In this document: positions 6,677-13,438 of the stretch, piece after piece | Numbering within the stretch: the stretch's first letter is position 1 | How the letters are laid out: every line of letters starts with the position of its first letter | DNA from: Clostridia bacterium | GTDB taxonomy: Bacteria > Bacillota > Clostridia > Lachnospirales > WQUN01 | DNA length: 14,891 bases | Assembly (NCBI GenBank): GCA_025997155.1 | Contig: BNUF01000050.1 | Coordinates: forward strand, 1-14,891 | Direction of reading: 5' to 3' | Program-made: the position numbers and the translations under genes | The notes under the pieces: generated by a model | The model's database searches: none | Told to the model about the DNA's origin: nothing | The model's input: the letters and a program-made list of their open reading frames with translations, nothing else

Positions 6677-7948
6677 ATGGTTAAAGCAATTGTTGGGGCA
6701 AACTGGGGCGACGAGGGAAAAGGCAAGATTACGGACATTTGCGCGCAGCGTGCCGACGTCGTCGTGCGTTTTCAAGGCGGGAGCAACGCCGGACACACGA
6801 TTATCAACGAATTCGGTAAATTCGGGCTTCATCAGCTCCCTTCGGGAATCTTCCAAAACGACACGACAAACATAATCGCGAACGGCTGCGCTCTCAATGT
6901 GGACAAACTCATAGAAGAAATCGAAGTCGTGCGAAAAGTCACCGATTTCAAGCTGCTTGTGTCTGACCGCGTACAACTCGTACTCCCGCACCATATACAA
7001 CTCGATACCCTTGAGGAACAGAGGCTTGCCGATAAAAAATTCGGTTCGACAAAATCGGGCATCGCCCCTTTTTACAGCGACAAACACGCGAAAATCGGGT
7101 TGCAGCTCTGCGAGCTCCTGAGTCCGCATTTTGACATACAAGAAAAAGTTCATATGATTTGCGAAAAATTGAATCTTATACTTAGAGCCGTGTACAAAAC
7201 GGAAGGCTACGGCTCGGACGAGCTCCTTGAGATTATTCAGGCTCAGGCGGAGAAAATCCGCCCCTACGCCGCCGACACCTCTTTGTTTTTGCGAAAGGCA
7301 ATCAAAGACGGTAAAAATATCCTCCTCGAGGGGCAGCTCGGTGCGCTTAAGGACACCGACCACGGAATCTACCCCTACGTCACGTCTTCTTCGACTCTCG
7401 CGGGGTTCGCCTCTGTCGGCGCGGGAATCCCGCCTTACGAAATCCGCCAGATTATCGCCGTCACAAAAGCCTACTCAAGCGCGGTGGGCGAAGGGCCTTT
7501 TGTGTCCGAAATTTTTGACGAGGCGGCGGACGAGCTCCGTAAACGCGGCGGCGACTCGGGCGAATTCGGCGTGACGACAGGGAGACCGCGCCGCGTGGGC
7601 TGGTTTGACTGCGTTGCGACAAAATACGGCGCGAGGATTCAGGGGGCGACGGACTTAGCCCTCACGGGGCTTGACGTTCTGGGCTACCTTGAGGAAATCC
7701 CCGTATGCATCGGGTACGCAATTGACGGAACTATGGTCACGGACTTCCTTGACACCTTTTCGCTGTACCGCGCAAAACCCGTTTTTGAAATCCTCGAGGG
7801 CTGGAATTCCGACATACGCGATGTAAGAAACTTCGGCGACTTGCCCGAAAACGCGAAAAGATACGTGCGTTTTATCGAAGACAACGTGGGCGTAAAAATA
7901 ACTATGCTCTCAAACGGTCCTAAACGTCACGAAATGATAGAACTATAA
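6677..7948 (+). CDS. purA: Adenylosuccinate synthetase
   Basis: Joins IMP and aspartate using GTP to form adenylosuccinate, the first committed step to AMP; a cytosolic homodimer. Its 423 residues are the usual length. The N-terminus holds the signature VGANWGDEGKGKITD (phosphate-binding loop with the catalytic Asp), then FQGGSNAGHT (conserved His). ILLEGQLGALKDTDHGIYPYVTSS comes later, near 215-238 (here split as ILLEGQLGALKD and TDHGIYPYVTSS). The C-terminal part has TTGRPRRVGWFD, LTGLDVL and MLSNGP. It starts five bases after the receptor stop; the nearest ribosome binding site (AGAGAGG, near 6657-6663) lies inside the upstream gene's end at about 13 bases, longer than ideal, so translation may depend on coupling. 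No separate promoter is visible. glmS follows 33 bases later. No sign of frame disruption. Confidence 0.98.
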   Translation: MVKAIVGANWGDEGKGKITDICAQRADVVVRFQGGSNAGHTIINEFGKFGLHQLPSGIFQNDTTNIIANGCALNVDKLIEEIEVVRKVTDFKLLVSDRVQLVLPHHIQLDTLEEQRLADKKFGSTKSGIAPFYSDKHAKIGLQLCELLSPHFDIQEKVHMICEKLNLILRAVYKTEGYGSDELLEIIQAQAEKIRPYAADTSLFLRKAIKDGKNILLEGQLGALKDTDHGIYPYVTSSSTLAGFASVGAGIPPYEIRQIIAVTKAYSSAVGEGPFVSEIFDEAADELRKRGGDSGEFGVTTGRPRRVGWFDCVATKYGARIQGATDLALTGLDVLGYLEEIPVCIGYAIDGTMVTDFLDTFSLYRAKPVFEILEGWNSDIRDVRNFGDLPENAKRYVRFIEDNVGVKITMLSNGPKRHEMIEL

Positions 7949-7981
7949 TATAATAATAAAAAGCTACTTGGAGGCAATATT

Positions 7982-9787
7982 ATGTGCGGAATAGTAGGAT
8001 ACGTCGGTACAAAGGAAGTAACTCCAATCCTCCTTGACGGACTCACCCGCCTTGAGTACCGCGGGTACGACTCGGCGGGTATCGCGATTTCGGCGGGCGA
8101 CGAGCTTGTTGTGCGAAAAACCAAGGGACGGCTTGCGGTTCTTAAAGATTTGGTACAAGGAGATACAGGAGTTTCGGGAAATGTCGGTATCGGGCATACG
8201 CGCTGGGCGACACACGGCGAACCCAATGACGTGAACTCCCACCCGCAGGAGAGCCGCTCGGGGAAATTCGTCGTCGTGCATAACGGCGTTATCGACAATT
8301 ACCTTGAGCTTAAAAACAAGCTGCTAAGACACGGGTACGAGTTTATTTCGGAGACGGACACGGAGGTTATAGCGCATCTTATCGAGTATTATTACAAGGG
8401 CGACATTCTGGATACCCTTATTCGCGTACAAAATAAACTTGAGGGGTCCTACGCCCTAGGCGTTCTCTGCGCGGACGCGCCCGACCAGATTACGGTTATC
8501 CGCAAGGACAGCCCGCTGATTATCGGGGAGTGTCCCCACGGCAAGATTATGGCGTCAGACATTCCCGCGATGCTCAAATACACGCGGGACTTCTACGAGC
8601 TCGGCGAAAAAGAGACGGCGGTCCTCACCAAAGACAGCATCACCTTTTACGACATAAATAAGGAAGAACTGCAAAAAGACACCTTCCACGTCGACTGGGA
8701 CATTGACGCGGCGGAAAAAGGCGGCTTTGAGCATTTTATGATGAAGGAAATCACCGAACAGCCCCGCGCCGTCACGGACACGATTTCCCCGCATATTCGG
8801 GACGGCAAGGTGTTTTTTGAGGACTTGCCCCTCGGGTTCGATAAATTTTATATAACAGCTTGCGGCTCGGCGTACCACGCGGGCATAATCGGCAAGAATA
8901 TTATTCAGCAGCTCGCGCGGATTTCCGTCGAGACTGAACTCGCGTCAGAGTTTCGTTACGCCAACCCGATTATCACGGAAAACACACTTGTCATAATCGT
9001 CAGCCAGTCGGGCGAAACGGCGGACTCCCTCGCCGCCCTGCGCTACGCGAAAGACAAGGGGGCGGCGACGCTGGCAATCGTGAACGTCGTCGGGAGTTCC
9101 ATCGCGAAAGAGGCGGATTACGTGATTTTCACAAACGCGGGGCCGGAAATCGCCGTGGCAACGACAAAAGCCTATTCCTGCCAGCTCGCGGTGTTCTACC
9201 TTTTGGCTATTCACCTAGGCACAGAACGCGGCACGATTGACGCGGAACACGCCGCCCGCCTGCTTGACGAACTCAAGGAAATCCCCGCGAAAATCGAAAA
9301 AATCCTAGGCGACAAGGAACAGGTGCAGTTCCTTGCCTCCCGCCACTACGCCGCAAAGGACGTTTTCTTTATCGGGCGGGGCTTGGATTACGCGGCGGGG
9401 CTTGAAGCGTCCCTTAAACTAAAGGAAATTTCATACATTCACTCGGAGGCATACGCGGCGGGCGAGCTCAAGCACGGCACAATCGCTCTTATCGAAAAAG
9501 ATTCGCTGGTCGTCGCAATCGCCACAAGCGAAAAACTTTTTGACAAACTTATGTCAAACGTTATGGTCGTCAAGGCGCGGGGCGCGCAGGTTCTCGGACT
9601 CACATGGGAGGGCAACGGGATAGAGTCCACCTGCGACTTCGCGCTGTATATCCCGAAAACGGAGGACGTGTTTACCCCCTCCCTCTCGATTATCCCGCTC
9701 CAGCTTTTCAGTTATTATGTCGCGTCAATGCGCGGGCTTGATATTGACAAACCCCGTAATCTCGCGAAAAGCGTTACCATAGAATAA
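7982..9787 (+). CDS. glmS: Glutamine--fructose-6-phosphate aminotransferase (isomerizing)
   Basis: Makes glucosamine-6-phosphate from fructose-6-phosphate and glutamine, feeding UDP-GlcNAc and peptidoglycan synthesis; the murA product on the opposite strand uses UDP-GlcNAc. Its 601 residues are typical. Domains: N-terminal class II glutamine amidotransferase with catalytic Cys2 (CGIVGYVG), YRGYDSAGIA and GIGHTRWATHGEPN; then two SIS domains (ITACGSAYHAGIIGKNI with SQSGETADSLAALRYA, and FIGRGLDYAAGLEASLKLKE) and the C-terminal PRNLAKSVTIE, where the last residues close the active site. A GGAGG site lies seven to eight bases before the ATG. The 33-base gap from purA contains no room for the glmS ribozyme that regulates glmS in many Bacillota. 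Its TAA stop is the first arm of the terminator stem. Confidence 0.98.
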   Translation: MCGIVGYVGTKEVTPILLDGLTRLEYRGYDSAGIAISAGDELVVRKTKGRLAVLKDLVQGDTGVSGNVGIGHTRWATHGEPNDVNSHPQESRSGKFVVVHNGVIDNYLELKNKLLRHGYEFISETDTEVIAHLIEYYYKGDILDTLIRVQNKLEGSYALGVLCADAPDQITVIRKDSPLIIGECPHGKIMASDIPAMLKYTRDFYELGEKETAVLTKDSITFYDINKEELQKDTFHVDWDIDAAEKGGFEHFMMKEITEQPRAVTDTISPHIRDGKVFFEDLPLGFDKFYITACGSAYHAGIIGKNIIQQLARISVETELASEFRYANPIITENTLVIIVSQSGETADSLAALRYAKDKGAATLAIVNVVGSSIAKEADYVIFTNAGPEIAVATTKAYSCQLAVFYLLAIHLGTERGTIDAEHAARLLDELKEIPAKIEKILGDKEQVQFLASRHYAAKDVFFIGRGLDYAAGLEASLKLKEISYIHSEAYAAGELKHGTIALIEKDSLVVAIATSEKLFDKLMSNVMVVKARGAQVLGLTWEGNGIESTCDFALYIPKTEDVFTPSLSIIPLQLFSYYVASMRGLDIDKPRNLAKSVTIE

Positions 9788-9818
9788 TAAAAATCGGGGA
9801 CGACTCCCCGATTTTTAT
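9787..9818. terminator. Symmetric bidirectional terminator shared by glmS and the lipoprotein gene
   Basis: A perfect 14-bp stem (9787-9800 with 9805-9818) closes a four-base CGAC loop. GGGGA/TCCCC forms the core and flanking A/T runs provide the U-tract in both directions. The stem includes the last base of the glmS TAA stop (9785-9787) and all of the lipoprotein gene's TAA (9817-9815). Confidence 0.93.
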
Positions 9819-10387
9819 TTTGTCCATACCAATTCGTCTAAAATGTAACCGTCGCCGTCGCGCCGTCCTTTGTATATCTCGTTTCCGTCAACGGAAACGA
9901 ACAGATACCCTGAACTTGAAAGGGTCAGCGTGTCGTTTTCCTTGGGTGCGTCGGGTTCGGGTGCGTCGGGTTCGGGTGCGTCGGGTTCGGGTGCGTCGGG
10001 TTCGGGTGCGTCGGGTTCGGGTGCGTCGGGTTCGAGTTCGGCGGTGTTAAAGGTGACGTCGAGATTCGCCCAATGTATCGGATAATACTGTTTGTCGTCC
10101 CGCGTTACGGTCTCCACAAGCACGTTTTCGTACACGTAATAGGTAGACGCTCCGTGTTCCGAATCGATTTTGATCATCGTCTGCATACACAAAACCTCCG
10201 CCTGACGCGAACTAATCCAGCCCTCGGGCAGTTCTTTTTTCGGGGCGGGGGGGGGTGCGACGACGGGGGGGGGAGCGACGACGGGGGGGGCGGGGACAGT
10301 CTCAATCTCCGGCGGGGGAGGAGACGCGGGTTTGGGGTTGCACCCGACTAGCAGCCCCAAAAGCAAAATATACAGAAATTTTTTCAT
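9815..10387 (-). CDS. Proline-rich lipoprotein with EPDAP repeats, unknown function
   Basis: This 190-residue protein is predicted to be exported and lipid-anchored: MKKFLYILLLGLLVGC is a classic signal peptide with lipobox L-V-G-C, acylated at Cys16. Next comes a Pro/Ala/Val-rich stretch (about 22-50, APPPVV units), then a compact polar segment (about 51-115, with one Cys). Six exact EPDAP repeats follow (119-148), and a short C-terminal region (SSSGYLFVSVDGNEIYKGRR and after) ends the protein. Proline-rich and EPDAP stretches look like extended spacers through or along the cell wall. The ATG lies three bases after the stop of the aldo/keto reductase gene and its GAGGGG site overlaps that gene's end, so the genes are translationally linked. 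Three poly-C tracts (8, 9 and 9) fall within codons about 33-47 and could change frame. No homologue recognised. Confidence 0.85.
   Translation of the reverse strand: MKKFLYILLLGLLVGCNPKPASPPPPEIETVPAPPVVAPPPVVAPPPAPKKELPEGWISSRQAEVLCMQTMIKIDSEHGASTYYVYENVLVETVTRDDKQYYPIHWANLDVTFNTAELEPDAPEPDAPEPDAPEPDAPEPDAPEPDAPKENDTLTLSSSGYLFVSVDGNEIYKGRRDGDGYILDELVWTK
9945..10034 (-). repeat. Six exact copies of a 15-bp tandem repeat encoding EPDAP
   Basis: The unit GGTGCGTCGGGTTCG (plus strand) occurs six times without a mismatch, 90 bp in all. Its length is a multiple of three, so gain or loss of units changes the spacer length without shifting the frame. Perfect identity suggests recent expansion or ongoing homogenisation. 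Confidence 0.95.
10247..10290 (-). repeat. Three long poly-C tracts (poly-G on the plus strand) in the lipoprotein coding sequence
   Basis: Runs of nine G (10247-10255), nine G (10265-10273) and eight G (10283-10290) lie 18 bases apart. They encode the PPP and PP of the APPPVV repeats. Such homopolymers are classic sites of slipped-strand mispairing, and a change of one base in any of them would truncate or scramble about three quarters of the protein. Confidence 0.93.
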
Positions 10388-10390
10388 ACT

Positions 10391-11518
10391 TTATCCCCTC
10401 AAGGAACCCAGAGTTTCTTTAGCAGCTGCAAGCGCGTCCGGAATGGCGATATGCTGCGGGCAATGGGTCACGCAAGCTCCGCAGTTTACGCAATTTTCGG
10501 GGCGGCTTTGTTTTGTGAAAAACATTTGGTACATATGCGCGGTCGCCATTTCGTCCTTAATTACCATATAATGGTTGTAGAGTTTGAAAATCCCTGGAAT
10601 ATCCACGCCGCTCGGGCAATCCATACAATAACGGCACTCTGTGCAGGGGACAGATTTCGTCTTCTCGATTATATCCGAAACTTTTTTCGCCGCGTCGTTT
10701 TCCGTTTGAGTCAAGGGCTTGTAGTCGGTGAAAATGTCAAGGTTTTCCGCAACCTGTTCAAAAGAAGACATACCGCTTAGTATAACCTTGACGTTCTCGT
10801 ATTGCGCGGCGTAACGCAGAGCAAGGTTTGCGGGGGTGAGAGAAAAGCTTTTGATGTACTCCGCGCCCTCGGGGGTCGGGTTCGCCAAAAATCCCCCGCG
10901 AATAGGTTCCATAACGATTACGGGGATATTCGCGTCTTTGAGTATATTGTACTGTATCTCGGCTTTCTGATACGTCCAGTCGTAGTAGTTCAGCTGGATT
11001 TGCGCGAAATCGTACTTGTGCGCGGCTATAATCTTCTCAAGAACCTCGGGAGCGTCGTGGAAAGAAAAGCCAAGATGTCTGATTCTGCCGAGTTTCTTTT
11101 GTTCGGCGAAATAGTCGTATAAGCCGAATTCTTCGATTTTGTCAAGCACGCCGCCGTTAAGCCCGTGGAGCAGGTAATAGTCGATATAGTCCGTGTCAAG
11201 GCGGGCGAGCTGTTCCTCAAAAATCCGCGGAATGTCCTCCGCCGAGTTGAGATTCCATATGGGATATTTTGTGGCGACATAGTAGCTTTCACGCGGATAC
11301 TTTTTGAGAAGTTTCGCGGTGATTTCCTCCGACTTGCCGCCGTGATACACATACGCCGTGTCGAAATAGTTCACGCCCCGCGCATACGCCGCGTCAATCA
11401 TCTTCTGCGCAAGCGTAAGGTCGACGCTCGTCTGGTCGCTTTTGTCAAGAAGAGGAAGGCGCATACAGCCAAAGCCCAAAAGAGATACGGAATTACCGTC
11501 AAGATTTCTTTTTTCCAT
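10391..11518 (-). CDS. Aldo/keto reductase with C-terminal 4Fe-4S ferredoxin domain
   Basis: This 375-residue protein combines an aldo/keto reductase barrel (about 1-275) with a C-terminal iron-sulfur region. The catalytic tetrad of the superfamily is present: Asp53 (NYFDTA), Tyr58 (YVYHGG), Lys84 (VATKYP) and His118 (YLLHGL). The C-terminal part has CTECRYCMDCPSGVDIP and CVNCGACVTHCPQHIAIP, two Cys clusters, with the second a regular 4Fe-4S motif. This layout is common in anaerobes; the substrate is unknown, and electrons may pass between NAD(P)H and ferredoxin-like carriers (inference). The frame stays open 16 codons upstream, but that stretch lies inside rlmH. The ATG at 11518 shares one base with the rlmH TAA (TAATG) and has a GGGG run seven bases before it, so I take it as the start. 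The lipoprotein gene follows three bases after the stop. Confidence 0.93.
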   Translation of the reverse strand: MEKRNLDGNSVSLLGFGCMRLPLLDKSDQTSVDLTLAQKMIDAAYARGVNYFDTAYVYHGGKSEEITAKLLKKYPRESYYVATKYPIWNLNSAEDIPRIFEEQLARLDTDYIDYYLLHGLNGGVLDKIEEFGLYDYFAEQKKLGRIRHLGFSFHDAPEVLEKIIAAHKYDFAQIQLNYYDWTYQKAEIQYNILKDANIPVIVMEPIRGGFLANPTPEGAEYIKSFSLTPANLALRYAAQYENVKVILSGMSSFEQVAENLDIFTDYKPLTQTENDAAKKVSDIIEKTKSVPCTECRYCMDCPSGVDIPGIFKLYNHYMVIKDEMATAHMYQMFFTKQSRPENCVNCGACVTHCPQHIAIPDALAAAKETLGSLRG

Positions 11519-11865
11519 TATAATACCCCCATACATAGTCGTTCCAAAAGTACAATTCTCGCCCATTGGTGCGTAAACGTCATATCCGAAAAGTTTATAT
11601 AACCGGAGGCTCGTTTCTTCACAGAGTCGGGAAGTCCGTTTGAGCCGCCTATTATTATTGTCGCGTTTTCGTCGTTATATTCAAACGGTTTGCTAAGTTT
11701 TTCAACCGTGAGTACCGCGACGTTATCCGTCTTTTTTATGTGCCTTAGGATATCGTCCGATTCTTTAAGTTCGGTAATCGTTATATTGCGGAGTTTTGAG
11801 AGGTAGAATTTCTGCGCGTCACGCAGGTACGGTTCTTTAAGCGTGCCGACACAAATTATGTTCAC
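11518..11865 (-). CDS. rlmH: Shortened RlmH-type 23S rRNA pseudouridine-1915 N3-methyltransferase
   Basis: RlmH (SPOUT family) methylates pseudouridine 1915 in helix 69 of 23S rRNA on the 70S ribosome. The start MNIICVGTLKEPYLRDAQKFYL, the SAM-binding IIIGGSNGL near residues 71-79 and the late MTFTHQWARIVLLERL match the family (compare 'lSkMTfpHQlaRliLlEQlYRA'). It is only 115 residues against about 159 usually. The middle is shortened, and the protein stops right after the last helix begins, so the usual tail ending in '..GePYHK' is missing. GTG at 11865 overlaps the murA stop (GTGA), and the TAA overlaps the next ATG, implying tight translational coupling. It could be a functional short variant or a 3'-truncated gene; family membership is fairly sure, activity is not. 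Confidence 0.85.
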   Translation of the reverse strand: MNIICVGTLKEPYLRDAQKFYLSKLRNITITELKESDDILRHIKKTDNVAVLTVEKLSKPFEYNDENATIIIGGSNGLPDSVKKRASGYINFSDMTFTHQWARIVLLERLCMGVL

Positions 11866-13118
11866 TCCGACACGCGTTTTATATCCGCGCCGAGTCTTTG
11901 CATATTAAGTTCGATTCTCTCGTACCCTCGGTCGATATATTTTACGTTCCCGATGTCCGTGACGCCTTCGGCGCAAAGCCCGCCGATAACAAGCGCGGCA
12001 CCGGCGCGTAAGTCGGTCGCCGTCACGGACGCTCCCGTAAGGCGGTTATGCCCCTCGATTACGGCGATTCGCCCGTCCACGGTGACTTGACACCCGAGCC
12101 GCCTGAGTTCCGTGATATACTGGTAACGATTGTCAAAAACCGTCTCCGTGATAATACTCGTGCCGTTGGCGGAGCAGAGGAGGGTCGTCATCTGGGGCTG
12201 GAGGTCGGTGGGAAACCCGGGATACGCCATTGTCTTTACGTTTACGGCGCGAAGAGAGTCCGACCCGCGAACGGTGATAAAGTCGCTCCCCTCGGTGAGT
12301 TTGCAGCCCATTTCCGAAAGTTTAGCCGAAACGGAATCCATATGTTTTGGGATAATGTTTCGGACGGTGATTTCGCCCGCCGTCGCGGCGGCGGTCAGCA
12401 TAAACGTTCCGCACTCGATTTGGTCGGGGATAATCGTGTATTCGCCGCCGTGGAGTTCCGTCACGCCCTTGATTCTGATTGTGTCCGTCCCCGCGCCCTT
12501 GACGCGCGCCCCCAAAATATTGAGGAAGTTCGCGCAGTCGACGACGTGCGGTTCTTTCGCCGCGTTTTCGATAACCGTCGTGCCCTCCGCGTATACGGAG
12601 GCAATCATAATGTTTATCGTCGCCCCGACGCTGGCAACGTCAAGGTATATATGCGCCCCCGTGAGTTTCGCCGCCTTCGCCTTTATCATTCCGTGGTCGA
12701 TTGCGACGGCCGCCCCGAGAGCCTCAAAACCCTTCATATGCTGGTCAATAGGACGCGTGCCGAAATTACACCCGCCCGGGAGAAGTACCTGCGCCTCGCC
12801 GAAACGCCCCAAAAGCGCGCCGACAAGATAGTAAGAGGCGCGCAGTTTTTTTATCGAGTCGAAATCCGCCGTGACGGAGGTGACTCCCGTGCTGTCTATC
12901 TCGAGCGTGTTCCTGTTAATAAACCTGCACTTGCACCCGAGTTTCGTCATCGCGTCCACAAGGGAGACGATATCCTCGATATGCGGCAAATTGTCAATTA
13001 CGCAAACGGACGCGGAGGCGACAGCCGCGGGTATTATGGCAACAGCCGCGTTTTTCGCGCCGTTTATATTGACTTCACCGCGCAACCCGCGCTTTCCCGC
13101 AATAACAATGTGCTCCAT
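11862..13118 (-). CDS. murA: UDP-N-acetylglucosamine 1-carboxyvinyltransferase
   Basis: Catalyses the first committed step of peptidoglycan synthesis, transferring enolpyruvate from PEP to UDP-GlcNAc; cytosolic, and the target of fosfomycin. At 418 residues it has the usual length. Visible active-site elements: Lys22-Asn23 in NINGAKNAAVA; Cys117 in LLPGGCNFGTRPIDQHMKG, the loop cysteine attacked by fosfomycin in other MurA enzymes; PGFPTDLQPQMTTLL with the catalytic Asp; and the late DLRAGAALVIGGL with the conserved Arg. The ATG at 13118 has AAGGGTG five bases upstream. A consensus promoter lies at 13156-13184. It heads the operon with rlmH, the aldo/keto reductase and the lipoprotein. Some Bacillota carry two copies (murA, murZ); which one this is cannot be told here. 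Confidence 0.97.
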   Translation of the reverse strand: MEHIVIAGKRGLRGEVNINGAKNAAVAIIPAAVASASVCVIDNLPHIEDIVSLVDAMTKLGCKCRFINRNTLEIDSTGVTSVTADFDSIKKLRASYYLVGALLGRFGEAQVLLPGGCNFGTRPIDQHMKGFEALGAAVAIDHGMIKAKAAKLTGAHIYLDVASVGATINIMIASVYAEGTTVIENAAKEPHVVDCANFLNILGARVKGAGTDTIRIKGVTELHGGEYTIIPDQIECGTFMLTAAATAGEITVRNIIPKHMDSVSAKLSEMGCKLTEGSDFITVRGSDSLRAVNVKTMAYPGFPTDLQPQMTTLLCSANGTSIITETVFDNRYQYITELRRLGCQVTVDGRIAVIEGHNRLTGASVTATDLRAGAALVIGGLCAEGVTDIGNVKYIDRGYERIELNMQRLGADIKRVSE

Positions 13119-13155
13119 TTACGCACCCTTCTCTACCGTAACTTATTTTTTCACA

Positions 13156-13184
13156 AGTATATATATTTTTTTATATTTTGTCAA
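13156..13184 (-). promoter_or_regulatory. Consensus promoter of the murA operon
   Basis: On the minus strand a perfect TTGACA (13184-13179) and TATACT (13161-13156) are separated by 17 bases of almost pure A/T. The start would be near 13149, with a leader of about 30 bases. Confidence 0.85.
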
Positions 13185-13196
13185 CAGAAAAATTAC

Positions 13197-13226
13197 TTGA
13201 CATAAAATATACAAAAGTGTTATAAT
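13197..13226 (+). promoter_or_regulatory. Consensus housekeeping promoter reading toward motAB
   Basis: Perfect TTGACA (13197-13202) and perfect TATAAT (13221-13226) with an 18-base spacer. Transcription would begin near 13233, leaving a leader of about 205 bases before motA. It is back to back with the murA promoter, with only 12 bases between the two -35 boxes. Confidence 0.8.
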
Positions 13227-13302
13227 TACTTATCACACTTACAAATGATATGAAATGATGAGGACAATTTTATATTCATTAATGGAAGTGTAACTGTTAC
13301 GT

Positions 13303-13329
13303 AAAAGGGTGTTGCGCTTTTTTGTTTTT
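13303..13329 (+). terminator. Possible weak attenuator or small-RNA terminator in the motA leader
   Basis: AAAAGGGTG (13303-13311) can pair with CGCTTTTTT (13315-13323) across a three-base loop, using two or three G-U pairs. It is followed by more T's up to 13329. The stem is weak; if it works, the housekeeping promoter would yield a transcript of about 95 bases. Confidence 0.3.
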
Positions 13330-13343
13330 CGCGAAAAGGCATA

Positions 13344-13371
13344 TAAGAAAATATGCCGAAACTGCCGATAA
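13344..13371 (+). promoter_or_regulatory. Flagellar sigma-28/sigma-D-type promoter of motAB
   Basis: GCCGATAA at 13364-13371 is an exact match to the -10 consensus of flagellar sigma factors (FliA/SigD). A -35-like TAAG (13344-13347) lies 16 bases upstream, close to the canonical TAAA with 15. The position ahead of stator genes is where such a promoter is expected. The start would be near 13378, giving a leader of about 60 bases. Confidence 0.65.
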
Positions 13372-13438
13372 TACAATTGTACTACTTGCACCGCGTTTAC
13401 ATAATCGCCGTGAGGACTTACGAGGGGTGTTACATTAA

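Larger units (their letters stand above)
13233..13438 (+). other. Long motA leader with several potential hairpins
   Basis: This is the bulk of the only gene-free stretch over 300 bases (13119-13438). Visible elements: ACACTT/AAGTGT pairing (13235-13240 with 13286-13291) enclosing ATGAA/TTCAT; the GTAAC-T-GTTAC palindrome (13290-13300); a weak G-U-rich hairpin running into T's (13303-13329); the 12-base palindrome TTTTCGCGAAAA (13326-13337); and GGCATAT/ATATGCC (13338-13344 with 13351-13357). I see no ORF of note. No cyclic-di-GMP, purine or other known riboswitch consensus could be recognised. motA's ribosome binding site GAGGGGTG ends the leader. Confidence 0.5.

Noticed and set aside
7949..7981. 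glmS ribozyme upstream of glmS
   Set aside because: Only 33 bases separate purA and glmS, too few for the ribozyme, and no matching motif was seen.
9945..10034. CRISPR array
   Set aside because: The 15-bp units are directly joined with no spacers and lie in a coding frame.
9820..10085. Repeat-bearing plus-strand ORFs over the EPDAP array (Arg/Val or Gly/Ser/Ala repeats)
   Set aside because: A 15-bp repeat keeps every frame open, so these are by-products; the lipoprotein frame has a signal peptide and ribosome binding site.
11518..11540. Mobile-element attachment site at the 3' end of rlmH, as used by SCCmec in staphylococci
   Set aside because: The characteristic 3' sequence coding for the AYHK-type tail is absent and no recombinase or inverted repeat is nearby.
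11518..11566. Extended start of the aldo/keto reductase at 11566
   Set aside because: The extra 16 codons lie inside rlmH in another frame and do not resemble the family's N-terminus; ATG 11518 has a G-rich site at good spacing and starts just before the barrel.
12048..13205. 385-codon plus-strand ORF opposite murA
   Set aside because: It is the mirror of a well-supported murA; its translation is rich in Arg, His and Asp with no family resemblance, and it has no ribosome binding site of its own. GC-biased third positions in murA explain the open frame.
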